DNA of 36,705 bases from a virus, in the IMG/VR virus record IMGVR_UViG_3300020215_000099, positions 1 through 36,705 of that record. One strand, given 5' to 3'. How positions within the stretch are numbered: position 1 is the stretch's first letter; each line of letters starts with the position of its first letter. Both the position numbers and the translations under genes were made by a program. Below are positions 8,089 to 15,934 of this stretch, piece by piece. Under the pieces are notes generated by a model that searched no databases, was not told the origin of the DNA, and saw nothing but the letters and a program-made list of their open reading frames with translations.

Positions 8089-8261
8089 TGGCGCTACTTG
8101 CTTCATACCTCTACGTAGTTATCGCACTCGCAATTTGGTTCACCAACGAGCAGTACGATGACTACAAAGATACAAAGCACATTAATTTCTTCGTCGCTCT
8201 TTTTTGGCCCGTACTCGTTCCGTTCTACCTTTATGTAATTGCAAGCGAGGAGGGCAAGTAA
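8088..8261 (+). CDS. Two-helix small membrane protein (57 aa), candidate holin
   Basis: Begins MALLASYLYVVIALAIWF, a first membrane helix, followed by a charged loop NEQYDDYKDTKH, a second helix FFVALFWPVLVPFYLYVIA and a short charged tail. Stop-start overlaps (TAATG) join it to the lipoprotein gene before and the endolysin gene after. Two membrane segments, small size and position immediately before an endolysin are the features of class II holins, which make the inner-membrane lesion that releases endolysin. There is no sequence-family evidence, and the C-terminal tail is only weakly charged. Confidence 0.65.
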   Translation: MALLASYLYVVIALAIWFTNEQYDDYKDTKHINFFVALFWPVLVPFYLYVIASEEGK

Positions 8262-8653
8262 TGCCAGCCTTTAGTCAAAAGTCACTCGAGAAACTAGCAA
8301 CCTGCGATCCTAAACTCCAGGCGCTGTTCTTAGAAGTTATCAAGCACTTCGACTGCGTAGTTCTCGAGGGCCACAGAGGGAAAATCATGCAAGACGCTGC
8401 CTTCGCGGCGGGGCAATCAAAAACCCAATGGCCGCAGTCAAAGCACAACTCGCAGCCCTCTAAGGCCGTTGATGTAGCACCATATCCGATCGACTGGAAT
8501 GACCACGGACGGTTTTATTATTTCGGCGGTTTTGTAATGGGAATCGCAGCAAAGATGGGAATCAAAATTCGTTACGGCGGCGATTGGAATAAAAACACGC
8601 AAGTTAAAGACGAGAAGTTTAAGGACCTCCCTCACTTTGAATTGGTGGAGTAA
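8261..8653 (+). CDS. M15-family peptidase, probable endolysin
   Basis: A 130-residue protein starting at the ATG that overlaps the preceding stop (8261), not at the upstream in-frame GTG at 8204. It has the M15 zinc-peptidase signature: GHRG near residue 38, the S-x-H-x(8)-D metal segment (SKHN...VDVAP, His62 and Asp71), and YGGDWN followed by DLPHFEL with the last zinc His at 125. This is the D-Ala-D-Ala/L-Ala-D-Glu peptidase group that includes the T5 endolysin. It cuts peptidoglycan stem peptides. There is no signal peptide, so release through a holin (probably the previous gene) is expected. Confidence 0.9.
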   Translation: MPAFSQKSLEKLATCDPKLQALFLEVIKHFDCVVLEGHRGKIMQDAAFAAGQSKTQWPQSKHNSQPSKAVDVAPYPIDWNDHGRFYYFGGFVMGIAAKMGIKIRYGGDWNKNTQVKDEKFKDLPHFELVE

Positions 8654-8656
8654 AAA

Positions 8657-9640
8657 TTGAAAGAAGTTAAGTGGTACAAATACGAAACGAACGACGGAAT
8701 ATATTATACTTGGAAGCCACGAAGCGGACAGAAGTGGTTTCATACTGATGGCTCAAAAGAAGCCGTAGAACTTGCAAATTCGTTAAGCTCAAGCGCCCAC
8801 ATTTATTTAGGGCATGTAGTTAAGGACGATAATTTCAAAGAACATAAAGAAGCTACTAGTGATTTTCCATCTGGAGCATATCGAATCATTCAAGCGCATT
8901 ACGGCGATGACGCGCCAGATAGATTTGTTCCGCTCGACATCAGAGACGACAAGTACACTAGAATTGAAAGCCTCGTAAACCCAATCATAAACGATCTTAG
9001 TTTATTTGTTGGTAATGAGAGTTTGTATCGAAACATAGGTGCGCACTATAAGCGCGGAATACTACTCTATGGCCCGCCAGGTGAGGGCAAGTCAGCATTG
9101 ATTCGCGACCTACTACGTAACGAGCTGCGAGATGCTGTAACGTTCTTCCTCGATGGAGTGCCCTCAGCTGAGTTTGTAAGAGCAATCAACTTAGGTCTCA
9201 AGGGGCGATTAAAAGTATTTATCTTTGAGGAGATCTTGTCTGCAGTCGACAGGAATTTCGATAAGCTCTTGCGATTTTTAGATGGGGAAATCAGTAGTGA
9301 TAACGCAATTATTTTTGCGACGACTAATTACCCAGAGAAGTTGCCTCAGAACATTGTCGACCGCCCAAGTAGATTCGACAAGATATATAAGATTGGAGAT
9401 CCTGATCCAACCCAACGAGCGGCCCTCCTTAAACATTACTTAATGAGAGAGCCTAATGAGGCAGAAGTTGAACAGACCAGAGGTCTCAGTACTGCGGCTA
9501 TTAAAGAAGTATGCCTTTTGTTTCATCTACAGAATTTACAGATTCCAGACGCTGCAAAGAAGCTAAGAGATCACACGCAACTAGTTAAGAACGATTTCGC
9601 TGAGCCGCGCTCTCTTGGCATACATCGCGACGATGATTGA
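8657..9640 (+). CDS. AAA+ ATPase
   Basis: A 327-residue protein. The start is a TTG at 8657 with GGTGGAG 6 nt before it. After about 130 residues of family-unspecific N-terminal domain come Walker A GPPGEGKSALI near residue 138, a Walker B strand KVFIFEEIL in which the usual Asp is Glu, sensor 1 FATTNYPEKL, and an arginine-finger-like DRPSRFDKIY. The order matches classic AAA proteins of the BCS1/FtsH-like arrangement. Its substrate is unknown; remodelling a protein complex is the family role. It sits directly after the endolysin and upstream of a serine protease and a ClpP-like gene, so a role in protein turnover or virion maturation is possible but unproven. Confidence 0.85.
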   Translation: MKEVKWYKYETNDGIYYTWKPRSGQKWFHTDGSKEAVELANSLSSSAHIYLGHVVKDDNFKEHKEATSDFPSGAYRIIQAHYGDDAPDRFVPLDIRDDKYTRIESLVNPIINDLSLFVGNESLYRNIGAHYKRGILLYGPPGEGKSALIRDLLRNELRDAVTFFLDGVPSAEFVRAINLGLKGRLKVFIFEEILSAVDRNFDKLLRFLDGEISSDNAIIFATTNYPEKLPQNIVDRPSRFDKIYKIGDPDPTQRAALLKHYLMREPNEAEVEQTRGLSTAAIKEVCLLFHLQNLQIPDAAKKLRDHTQLVKNDFAEPRSLGIHRDDD

Positions 9641-9659
9641 AAGAAGGAGTAGTGATTAA

Positions 9660-10037
9660 ATGGTTTCTAATATTAAGTCTGCTGAGCAGCCCCCAGCAGA
9701 CGGGATTCAGATCGCACAGCCAGATTCGACCGTGCAACAGAGTAAGCCCGTGGAAGTGCCGAGCACTGAACTCCGTGAGGTGTCCGCAGAGGTCAAAGAT
9801 TTCTACAATCGATACTCGAAAGCTATGGAAGCGTGGATCAAGGAACATGGTAAGAGGCCCCTTCCAATCGTCGAAGTGCCAGTATTTAGAAATGGCAAAC
9901 CAGTTTTAAATGAAGACGGAACACCTAAATTAAAATTGATTTGGGTTAATCGTGATTCGCGAAAGAAAATGCGTAAAGAGCAAATGAAACAAGCAAAAAA
10001 AGCTGCCCGTCTGTTGGATTCCGAAAAGAAAGATTGA
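9660..10037 (+). CDS. Hypothetical protein (125 aa) with Lys-rich C-terminus
   Basis: No family recognised. Good SD (AAGGAG) before the ATG. The N-terminal 45 residues look disordered (Pro/Gln/Ser). A central region has the pattern VPVFRNGKPVLNEDGTPKLK, and the C-terminus is a strongly basic helix (KKMRKEQMKQAKKAARL). It could bind nucleic acid or an acidic partner, but this is only charge-based. It is followed by an 89-bp gap with a possible promoter, so it may be the last gene of a transcription unit. Confidence 0.6.
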   Translation: MVSNIKSAEQPPADGIQIAQPDSTVQQSKPVEVPSTELREVSAEVKDFYNRYSKAMEAWIKEHGKRPLPIVEVPVFRNGKPVLNEDGTPKLKLIWVNRDSRKKMRKEQMKQAKKAARLLDSEKKD

Positions 10038-10097
10038 GATAATAGAAGTATAGGGACCCACTCGTCCCAACACCTCGGTAACGATTCCCAAGTTACC
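10020..10097 (+). promoter_or_regulatory. Possible promoter and two stem-loops before the serine protease gene
   Basis: GATAAT (10038-10043) could be a -10 box, with a weak TTGGAT 18 bp upstream inside the preceding gene. A transcript from it would start next to a hairpin, GGGAC-CCACTC-GTCCC (10053-10068), followed by a second, GGTAAC-N9-GTTACC (10077-10097). Neither hairpin has a T tract, so leader structure is more likely than termination. Confidence 0.35.
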
Positions 10098-10126
10098 AAT
10101 TAACTCCTAACAAGGACCCCACCTAC

Positions 10127-10900
10127 ATGGCTCAAAAGCCCCAATCTACCCCTATTGGTGCCGGTGCAACGCCGGCCAGTTCTTCCTTCTGGTTAAAAGT
10201 TGCCCTTGCTGCTGTTTGCTTTTTTCTAATTGGTGCAACTTATAACGCCTTCAAACTAGTGGTTCGCGACAACGTTAACTCGCACCCGTCAGTTAAGCGC
10301 GACAACATGCTCTCAACCCATGCCAAGGATAATGTCTTTCGCATCGTAGTTGAAGGTGAGGGCGGCGGAACAGGATTTCTGGTAACGCATCCGATTTATG
10401 GCACGATTGTTCTTACCAACAGACACATTTGCGACATCGATCCAACTCCTGGCGCAATCTATGTTCTTGACCAAGACGAAAAAGTATATCGATCAACAGT
10501 AAGACGAAGAGCCGACCTAACTGACCTCTGTATTATTGAACCTCCTCTCGAATTCCTGGCCAAGTATGGGGGACTTTCCCTCGCAGACCGCAACTGGGTG
10601 CCAGCGCAATCAGAGTTCTTGTTCGTATATGGACACCCTCATTTGAGGAAGCTCACACCAGTAAGTGGAACGTTTGTTAATTACTCGTGGGTCTATGCCG
10701 ACTTCATTCCGAATCTCACAACTAAGACTTTAAAGGTCGGTCGCTCTGATATCTCGATCTATCCAGGTAACTCAGGATCGCCTGTCCTCAATTACGACGG
10801 ACAAGTTGTTGGAGTTGTATTCGCTTGGGAAGGTCAGCGAATGATCGCCCTCTTTATTCCACTCTCATCTATCTACGAGTTCCTAGAAGGTGGAATGTAA
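10127..10900 (+). CDS. Membrane-anchored trypsin-like (S1C type) serine protease
   Basis: A 257-residue protein. Residues 1-20 are cytoplasmic and Pro/Ser-rich, 21-45 form a signal-anchor helix (FWLKVALAAVCFFLIGA), and the rest is a periplasmic chymotrypsin-fold domain. The triad is visible: His100 in VLTNRHICD, Asp133 in DLTDLCII, and Ser216 in YPGNSGSPV. Its nearest relatives are Deg/Htr-like proteases, but no PDZ domain follows. The N-in topology puts the active site in the periplasm, where it might process envelope proteins at lysis or protect the infected cell. It is translated from an ATG with a weak AAGGA 11 nt upstream, and its stop overlaps the next start. Confidence 0.88.
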   Translation: MAQKPQSTPIGAGATPASSSFWLKVALAAVCFFLIGATYNAFKLVVRDNVNSHPSVKRDNMLSTHAKDNVFRIVVEGEGGGTGFLVTHPIYGTIVLTNRHICDIDPTPGAIYVLDQDEKVYRSTVRRRADLTDLCIIEPPLEFLAKYGGLSLADRNWVPAQSEFLFVYGHPHLRKLTPVSGTFVNYSWVYADFIPNLTTKTLKVGRSDISIYPGNSGSPVLNYDGQVVGVVFAWEGQRMIALFIPLSSIYEFLEGGM

Positions 10901-10998
10901 TGAACCCAGAAGCCGTTTGGATATTGAAGCTTATGTGCATTCACATCGTCGGCTTTCTCGTAATTGGCTCAATCTTTTTAGCACTGGAAAATGACTAA
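10900..10998 (+). CDS. Single-span micro-membrane protein (32 aa)
   Basis: Translates as 32 residues starting MNPEAVWILKLMCIHIVG, with one membrane helix and an acidic end (LEND). Stop-start overlaps (TAATG) join it to the protease before and the next membrane protein after. These two couplings are the main reason to believe it. Its function is unknown; a holin or antiholin accessory is one option. Confidence 0.5.
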   Translation: MNPEAVWILKLMCIHIVGFLVIGSIFLALEND

Positions 10999-11273
10999 TG
11001 GAAACTTGGACGTGGCTGCTCGGCTTAGCAGCAGTTGGATATCTCGTGATCAAGTGGAACTCCGATCGAATTCAAAGAAACAAGACATCTGAGTTTTTTC
11101 GAACAGTTCTAGATAAGAACATTGAAGAGCGAGAAGCGGCAATTAAGGCCCTCACCAAAAAACAGGCCGAATCTCTGGAGGACTACTATGCAAAACGTAA
11201 GAAATACAATAGTGATTTTGATCGTAATCATAAGCTTAATCCTAGCGACGACACTGACGGCAAGGGCACATGA
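10998..11273 (+). CDS. Small membrane protein with charged coiled coil (91 aa), spanin-like topology
   Basis: One N-terminal membrane helix (WTWLLGLAAVGYLVIKW) is followed by about 60 residues of highly charged helix (NIEEREAAIKALTKKQAESL) and a short polar tail. This is the topology of inner-membrane spanins (Rz-type), but no homology can be claimed. It overlaps the next gene by 86 nt in another frame, as Rz/Rz1 pairs often do; however the overlapping product lacks a lipobox. It lies in a run of membrane genes leading to a transglycosylase, so a lysis role is plausible. Confidence 0.6.
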   Translation: METWTWLLGLAAVGYLVIKWNSDRIQRNKTSEFFRTVLDKNIEEREAAIKALTKKQAESLEDYYAKRKKYNSDFDRNHKLNPSDDTDGKGT

Positions 11274-11541
11274 CATTCACTTGATGCCAGCGACCTGTGA
11301 AGATCGACTCGCAGCCTGCGAAGAAGTTCTCGAGGCAGCCGATCGCGCAATCAAAAATCAGGGTGAGTTGATTAGTAAACAGTCAGAGCAAATTCAAGAT
11401 TTGAAATTTAACTACAACATCGTCAAAGCACAGCTCAACGAACAGATTGCCGAAACGAATGCTTGGTACCGCAACTCCGCGATCATTATTCCGCTCAGCT
11501 TTGTCGCTGGTGCGGTCGTCATGAGTCAGGTGAGCAAGTGA
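11188..11541 (+). CDS. Exported coiled-coil protein with C-terminal membrane helix (117 aa)
   Basis: The start at 11188 is preferred to 11122 because of GGAGG 8-9 nt upstream and because it gives a clean signal peptide (TIVILIVIISLILATTLTARA). The mature part is a long helix with two Cys (CEDRLAACEEVLEAADRAIK) and ends in a hydrophobic segment (AIIIPLSFVAGAVVMSQV). A signal plus periplasmic coiled coil plus C-terminal anchor recalls unimolecular spanins, but these carry a lipobox, which is missing here. It overlaps the preceding gene by 86 nt and the next by 4 nt. Confidence 0.65.
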   Translation: MQNVRNTIVILIVIISLILATTLTARAHDIHLMPATCEDRLAACEEVLEAADRAIKNQGELISKQSEQIQDLKFNYNIVKAQLNEQIAETNAWYRNSAIIIPLSFVAGAVVMSQVSK

Positions 11542-11711
11542 CATGGCAAGAAATCGACATCGCTGCACTCTCATGTGTAGTCGGGCTATTCATCGGATTC
11601 ATAATTGGAGATTCTAGAAATGGAAATGCTGATAATTCCAATGATCCTAGTTCTCGGTCTCGACGGCAAGAACAGTCAAGCTGCTCTTGCCGCAACTCAA
11701 GCCTACGTTAA
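11538..11711 (+). CDS. Single-span membrane protein (57 aa), possibly nested overlap
   Basis: A GTG start overlaps the preceding stop (GTGA). The product begins with an acidic N-terminus and one membrane helix (ALSCVVGLFIGFIIGDS), then a Ser/Arg-rich tail. The tail region is shared, in another frame, with the next gene. The tail has low complexity and may be a by-product of that overlap; the membrane helix is the convincing part. No function assigned. Confidence 0.45.
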   Translation: MTWQEIDIAALSCVVGLFIGFIIGDSRNGNADNSNDPSSRSRRQEQSSCSCRNSSLR

Positions 11712-11853
11712 GCAGTCAGGAATCGAACAGACGCTTCAGGAGTTTCAAGAGCGCGAACTGAGCGAGTCACTCCGAGCGCGAATAGGCCAAGCAACCTTTC
11801 TAGTAAAAACCATTTCAAGTCAGTCAATCACTTATCGACTGGAGTTCCCATGA
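11620..11853 (+). CDS. Hypothetical protein (77 aa) overlapping the previous gene
   Basis: The ATG at 11620 has GGAG 8 nt upstream; a TTG at 11605 is also possible. The protein starts with a hydrophobic segment (MLIIPMILVLGL) and continues as a polar helix (IEQTLQEFQERELSESLRAR). It overlaps the previous gene by 92 nt and the transglycosylase by 4 nt (ATGA). Position and design suggest another envelope or lysis accessory. No family recognised. Confidence 0.5.
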   Translation: MEMLIIPMILVLGLDGKNSQAALAATQAYVKQSGIEQTLQEFQERELSESLRARIGQATFLVKTISSQSITYRLEFP

Positions 11854-12335
11854 ACACATACAACGTATTGGCGATGATCCTTAGATTCATCGGCCATCTA
11901 ATTTGGCTCACAGTTTGTCTCTTTCTCGGAATTGCAATCGGCATGTTCATGTTCAAAGCAACCGCCAGAGGTGACAATTCAAATTCAACAGTGGTTACAA
12001 TTGTCCGTGAGTCAGCAAAGCACAACATTGACCCGAAACTTGTAGCTGCAATCATCAAAGTCGAGAGTAACTGGAACGTAAATGCAAAAGGCTCGGTTGG
12101 TGAAGTTGGGCTCATGCAAATGCATCCAAGATTTCACAAAGATACGTCGATCAGAGCAGGCATAGAGTATTTAGCATTCGTTCGGAAACACTGCCCGTAC
12201 AAAGAAAACCTCACATGGGTTTCTTGTTACAATCAAGGCCTCACAAAACATCCAAAGCACCCAGAACTTTTACCCTACTACAAGAAGGTCATGAGTGAGT
12301 ACGAAGCGCTCGGCGGAACAAAACAAAGTCGATAG
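11850..12335 (+). CDS. Membrane-anchored lytic transglycosylase (SLT family)
   Basis: A 161-residue protein. Residues 8-35 form an N-terminal membrane anchor (FIGHLIWLTVCLFLGIAIG). The goose-lysozyme/SLT domain follows: catalytic Glu72 in AAIIKVESNWNVNAKG, the conserved GLMQMHP motif at 87-93, and a later WVSCYNQG segment. It cleaves the MurNAc-GlcNAc bond with anhydro product formation. Because it has its own membrane anchor, it could reach the periplasm without a holin (signal-anchor-release style). It starts by ATGA overlap and overlaps the ClpP-like gene at its end by 41 nt. Confidence 0.9.
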   Translation: MNTYNVLAMILRFIGHLIWLTVCLFLGIAIGMFMFKATARGDNSNSTVVTIVRESAKHNIDPKLVAAIIKVESNWNVNAKGSVGEVGLMQMHPRFHKDTSIRAGIEYLAFVRKHCPYKENLTWVSCYNQGLTKHPKHPELLPYYKKVMSEYEALGGTKQSR

Positions 12336-12873
12336 ATCAAAGGTTTTAGATTTAATCGTTGATCACGGAATCGACATCTTCAATCGCCGGCTCTACTTAT
12401 CGAGCGACGTTGGTGAGCAGATGTATGATCAGGTTGTTAAAGGACTTGCGATCTTAAATCAAACTGCGAACACAGATGCAATTACAATTCACCTCCATAC
12501 TGGGGGCGGCGATCTTTATTCTGCAATGGGAATCTACGACTTAATTAAGAGTAACAAAATTCCAGTAGACATAATTTGTGAGGCCGCCTGCATGTCAGCC
12601 GGTACGCTAATTCTGCAAGCCGCAAGAGAGCGGATATCACGCCCCAACACTCAGTTCATGGTTCACTTAGGATATGAGTCATTTAGTGGTGAAGTGGGAA
12701 CGGCGCGAAGAATATCTGAACACTACAAGACCTTCGAACTTCAGTTTTTGCAGATCTACGCGGACAAAATGGAAACCACAGTTCAGAAACTTAGAAAGCT
12801 CTTCGATAGAGACACTTATATGACAGCACAAACAGCGCTTGAGCTTAGTCTAATTGATCGGGTTGAAGGATGA
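12295..12873 (+). CDS. ClpP-like serine peptidase
   Basis: A 192-residue protein, ClpP-sized. The motifs are a glycine-rich oxyanion strand HLHTGGGDLYSAMGIYD, nucleophile Ser101 in EAACMSAGTL, His124 in FMVHLGY, and Asp188 in ALELSLIDRVEG. The start is GTG at 12295 inside the transglycosylase gene, with AAGAAGG upstream. In phages the ClpP fold is most often a prohead maturation protease encoded beside the capsid gene. Here it lies between a transglycosylase and a RuvC-like resolvase, on the opposite strand from the head genes. A true proteolytic role with the nearby AAA+ protein is possible but unsupported by a visible docking loop. Confidence 0.9.
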   Translation: MSTKRSAEQNKVDRSKVLDLIVDHGIDIFNRRLYLSSDVGEQMYDQVVKGLAILNQTANTDAITIHLHTGGGDLYSAMGIYDLIKSNKIPVDIICEAACMSAGTLILQAARERISRPNTQFMVHLGYESFSGEVGTARRISEHYKTFELQFLQIYADKMETTVQKLRKLFDRDTYMTAQTALELSLIDRVEG

Positions 12874-13376
12874 TTGTTGCGGCATTGGACGCTGGGCTTG
12901 GAGTTTCGAGTAACACTGGTCTTGTTGCATTCGACACGGAATCAAAAGACATACTTTCAGACGAGGAGCTAACTACAAATTTCTCAGATACGGATAAAAA
13001 AATAGCATTCTTCGGGAATGCCTTTGAAGAATGGTTAAACATTGTCGGACATGTTGATCTGTTTTGCTATGAAACGTTTGTGATGCAGGGTAAGGGCGGC
13101 CAGTCACTCCAAAAGTTAATTGGCGGATATATCAGCCGCATTCCATACGAGACACCAGTAAGGGCAGTACAGAACACCACAGTAAAGAAAAGAATTAGCG
13201 GCAAAGGTACAGCCGACAAAGTCGAAGTAAGTGCGGGCGTGCTCAGTTGGTTCTATGAAAACGAAGAATCACGAAAAAAGATTTTACAAATGATTGAAGA
13301 AGAAGCTTGGGACAGGCTCGACGCTCTAGCAATCGGAGTTGTCGGCTATGAATTGGAGTTTTTGAATGACGGATAG
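12870..13376 (+). CDS. RuvC-like Holliday junction resolvase
   Basis: A 168-residue RNase H-fold protein of usual RuvC size. The four acidic positions of the RuvC family are visible: Asp7 in AALDAGLGV, Glu68 in FCYETFVMQGKGGQS, and Asp148/Asp151 in AWDRLDALAIG. The basic stretch VKKRISGKGTADK matches the DNA-binding loop region. It would resolve branched DNA during replication, recombination or packaging. It starts by ATGA-type overlap with the ClpP-like gene and overlaps the next gene by 11 nt. Confidence 0.9.
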   Translation: MIVAALDAGLGVSSNTGLVAFDTESKDILSDEELTTNFSDTDKKIAFFGNAFEEWLNIVGHVDLFCYETFVMQGKGGQSLQKLIGGYISRIPYETPVRAVQNTTVKKRISGKGTADKVEVSAGVLSWFYENEESRKKILQMIEEEAWDRLDALAIGVVGYELEFLNDG

Positions 13377-13635
13377 CTACGTAGAGGTCGCGGACCTCAT
13401 GTTTAATGAGTTTAATGAAGTCTCTGCACATTATGATTTACCGCCATTTGAAAGCTTAGAAGAAGTAGAGCAGCTGCTCCGAGACAACATTGACCCCATG
13501 ATGATTGATGATCTGGTTGATGACGAAAATGGCCGCATGGCTCTTGCGGGCTTCCTTAGCACTATGATGTTCAAGGTAAAAGATTTTATTGTAGACAGCT
13601 TTGGAGATGACGACGATGGCTCCACGCTCAACTAA
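13366..13635 (+). CDS. Acidic hypothetical protein (89 aa)
   Basis: Very rich in Asp/Glu (for example FGDDDDGSTLN at the end and DLVDDENGRMAL in the middle), with helical segments. No family recognised. It overlaps RuvC at its start and the next gene at its end. Between a resolvase and a DNA polymerase, an acidic protein could be a DNA mimic or a partner of a DNA enzyme; this is speculation from charge and location. Confidence 0.6.
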   Translation: MTDSYVEVADLMFNEFNEVSAHYDLPPFESLEEVEQLLRDNIDPMMIDDLVDDENGRMALAGFLSTMMFKVKDFIVDSFGDDDDGSTLN

Positions 13636-14026
13636 GAAACGCCCCACCTATCGCACCTACTACGGCGACTCAATCAAAACAATTTATCGAAAATTCATCG
13701 TCCCAGCAATTACGAAGCTCCTTCTTCATTCAGAGGAGCGCTCACTTGACGAGGGCATTCGTAGATTTTTTCACGAAGATACTCGTCATATTTGGTTTGC
13801 AGTCGTCCTAATCCCATTTGAAATTCCAGGCAAGGAATGGATCAAACAAAATCCGAGTCATCTCGGCTACGGCGAATCACCAAGGAAGGTAGTTCCCGGC
13901 GACGACATTATTGTTCGTATCGACGACGTCGAAGAGCAAGTCGACATCGAGTTTAACGAATGTGTTTTTAGTATGCACCTCGAACAGTATAAGTACCTTC
14001 AACCAAAAATTGCGCTCATCGGGTAA
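13616..14026 (+). CDS. Hypothetical protein (136 aa)
   Basis: The start at ATG 13616 is preferred because GGAG lies 9 nt upstream; a TTG at 13601 is the alternative. The N-terminus is basic (APRSTKKRPTYRTYYGDS), the middle helical, and the C-terminal half is beta-rich with alternating acidic residues (VRIDDVEEQVDIEFNEC). No family recognised. It directly precedes the DNA polymerase gene (3 nt gap), so a replication-associated role is reasonable inference. Confidence 0.6.
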   Translation: MAPRSTKKRPTYRTYYGDSIKTIYRKFIVPAITKLLLHSEERSLDEGIRRFFHEDTRHIWFAVVLIPFEIPGKEWIKQNPSHLGYGESPRKVVPGDDIIVRIDDVEEQVDIEFNECVFSMHLEQYKYLQPKIALIG

Positions 14027-14029
14027 TAA

Positions 14030-15934
14030 ATGAATTTAACATCACTTGATATCGAGACGGTTTGTAACGTCGAAAGTTGCAATGGCTTCGGTGACTATAA
14101 GAAGTGTGAGCACGCCCTGTCACCGTGGCATGGACGGATAACAAAGATTGGAGTTGTAAGCGATGTCAATAAAAGAGTTTTTTGTGATGTACACGAACTA
14201 CTTGGGGAATATTCTTTCCAATACATTAATGATCGTTATTATGTTGGTCATAACTTTAAGTTTGATTTACTTTGGCTGGCAGTTCATGGCGTGGATATTT
14301 CAAGAGTTGATTGGCACTGTACGCAGCTTATGGCCTACGTCCTCACAGAAAAAATCTCCGACGGATGGCTTGCGGAGTATGAGCAAAGACGAGTATTACT
14401 TTCCGCCGCTGGACAGTCTTTTCATCGAAAAGCCGGAAAACATTCTCTCAAAACCCTCGCCCCCTACTTCCTCAAAGTCGAACCGTTCTGGGAAACGGAA
14501 GACAAAGCCGACGACGAGTACGTCACGAAAGACGCGGAATACACGCTCCGATTGGCAGCTACCCTGGAACAAAAATTAAAAGCGAGAGGTGAGTGGGACT
14601 TTTATCTTCGACTTCTAAACTGGACGAAGATGTTACTAGCTGCAGAGCTTCGAGGAATTCAGATTGATCTTGATGCGTTGAATGCGAAGGAAAGTGAGTT
14701 AATTGCGAAGCGAGACGAACTACGCGCGAAGCTCGATGAGCAGTGGGCAGACGCTCACAATACATATGTAGAACAGTGTAGGAACGAGACTTTCGATCGT
14801 TACGTTGAAATGGCCCATAAGCAGGGCAAGACGTTTCTGACTTCGCCTCGGCATCAACAACTATTTGAAAATGCACTTCGAAAACTACCAAAGAAAATTG
14901 ATTATGATAGTCCGGCCCAGATGGCCCGACTCCTCAGGGATTATTACGGTTATAACATAACAAGTCTAGAAGGTGACGAAACAACAGGCCGCGAAGTCTT
15001 AGAAAGGTTGGCAGATGAAGGAAAAGAAGATGTCAGAACATTCCTCGAATGGAGAAAATGTAATAAACTTCTCACGGCATTTATTCCGACGTACAGGGAT
15101 CTTTCGGTCGAAGGAGCAGTTCACCCAGTTTTTAATCCAACCAACACAAGAACCGGTCGTACATCTTCCGAGAGGCCGAACCTGCAACAAGTTCCTCCAG
15201 ACCTTCGGGGACTCTTCAAAGCAAGAGACGGTTACACCTTCATCGGCTACGATGCAGCCGCCATCGAAGCCAAACTCATCGCCCTCTACTCAGGAGACCC
15301 AAGCCTCTATTCAGTCGTGGCTAGTGGACAGTCACTTCATGACGTCAATACAAGAATCTTCTTCGGACTTCCGGAAGACTCCGATATCAAGCGAGACTAC
15401 CCAATCCATAGAGCAGCAACCAAGAACGTCGGATTCGCCCTCTTCTACGGAGCAGGCGCCAACAGACTTAGAGTAACCTTTGCTCAAAAAGGGTTTCACT
15501 TAAGCGAGACTCAGTGTCGCGAAATTCTTGAACGTTTCAAGCTCAATTATAAAACAGCTATCGACTACCACAAAGAAATCGCACGCTTCTTCGAATCGGG
15601 TGAGAAGTTAACTAATTTACTAGGTCGACCAGTAATGATTGAGAATAAAGAGGATGCCTACATGAAGGGCTTTAACTCAGTCATTCAAGGCTCAGCTTCA
15701 GATCTAAACCTTGAGGGCGCACACCGAGCGTGGACGGAACTTAAAGAAAAAGGAATCGATGCAACTCCGCTGCTCTTTGTTCACGACTTCACGATGTTCG
15801 AAGTTGAGAACTCAAGAGTAGAAGAAGCAAACGAAATTATCATTAGAAATTTAACAACATTTCAGCTCAATACAGAGCATGGACCAATCAATTTAACTGT
15901 TGAAGGCGGCGTCATGAGCCGCTGGGAGAAGTAA
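14030..15934 (+). CDS. Family A DNA polymerase with 3'-5' exonuclease domain
   Basis: 634 residues, close to the phage T7-type length. The proofreading domain has Exo I LDIET (Asp7, Glu9), Exo II VGHNFKFDLLW, and Exo III YVTKDAEYTLRL. In the polymerase domain motif A is YDAAAIEAK (catalytic Asp408, near 15251), motif B is RAATKNVGFALFYGAG (Arg, Lys, Phe, Tyr-Gly present), and motif C is FVHDFTMFEV with Asp586. The Glu that normally follows that Asp (HDE) is Phe587. No 5'-nuclease domain is present. It is the replicative polymerase, and works beside the primase-helicase, nucleases and resolvase of this genome. Its start has only a weak SD; the next gene overlaps by TAATG. Confidence 0.97.
   Translation: MNLTSLDIETVCNVESCNGFGDYKKCEHALSPWHGRITKIGVVSDVNKRVFCDVHELLGEYSFQYINDRYYVGHNFKFDLLWLAVHGVDISRVDWHCTQLMAYVLTEKISDGWLAEYEQRRVLLSAAGQSFHRKAGKHSLKTLAPYFLKVEPFWETEDKADDEYVTKDAEYTLRLAATLEQKLKARGEWDFYLRLLNWTKMLLAAELRGIQIDLDALNAKESELIAKRDELRAKLDEQWADAHNTYVEQCRNETFDRYVEMAHKQGKTFLTSPRHQQLFENALRKLPKKIDYDSPAQMARLLRDYYGYNITSLEGDETTGREVLERLADEGKEDVRTFLEWRKCNKLLTAFIPTYRDLSVEGAVHPVFNPTNTRTGRTSSERPNLQQVPPDLRGLFKARDGYTFIGYDAAAIEAKLIALYSGDPSLYSVVASGQSLHDVNTRIFFGLPEDSDIKRDYPIHRAATKNVGFALFYGAGANRLRVTFAQKGFHLSETQCREILERFKLNYKTAIDYHKEIARFFESGEKLTNLLGRPVMIENKEDAYMKGFNSVIQGSASDLNLEGAHRAWTELKEKGIDATPLLFVHDFTMFEVENSRVEEANEIIIRNLTTFQLNTEHGPINLTVEGGVMSRWEK

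Noticed and set aside
10053-10097. Rho-independent terminator before the serine protease gene
   Set aside because: Two short stems but no T tract after either; described as leader structures.
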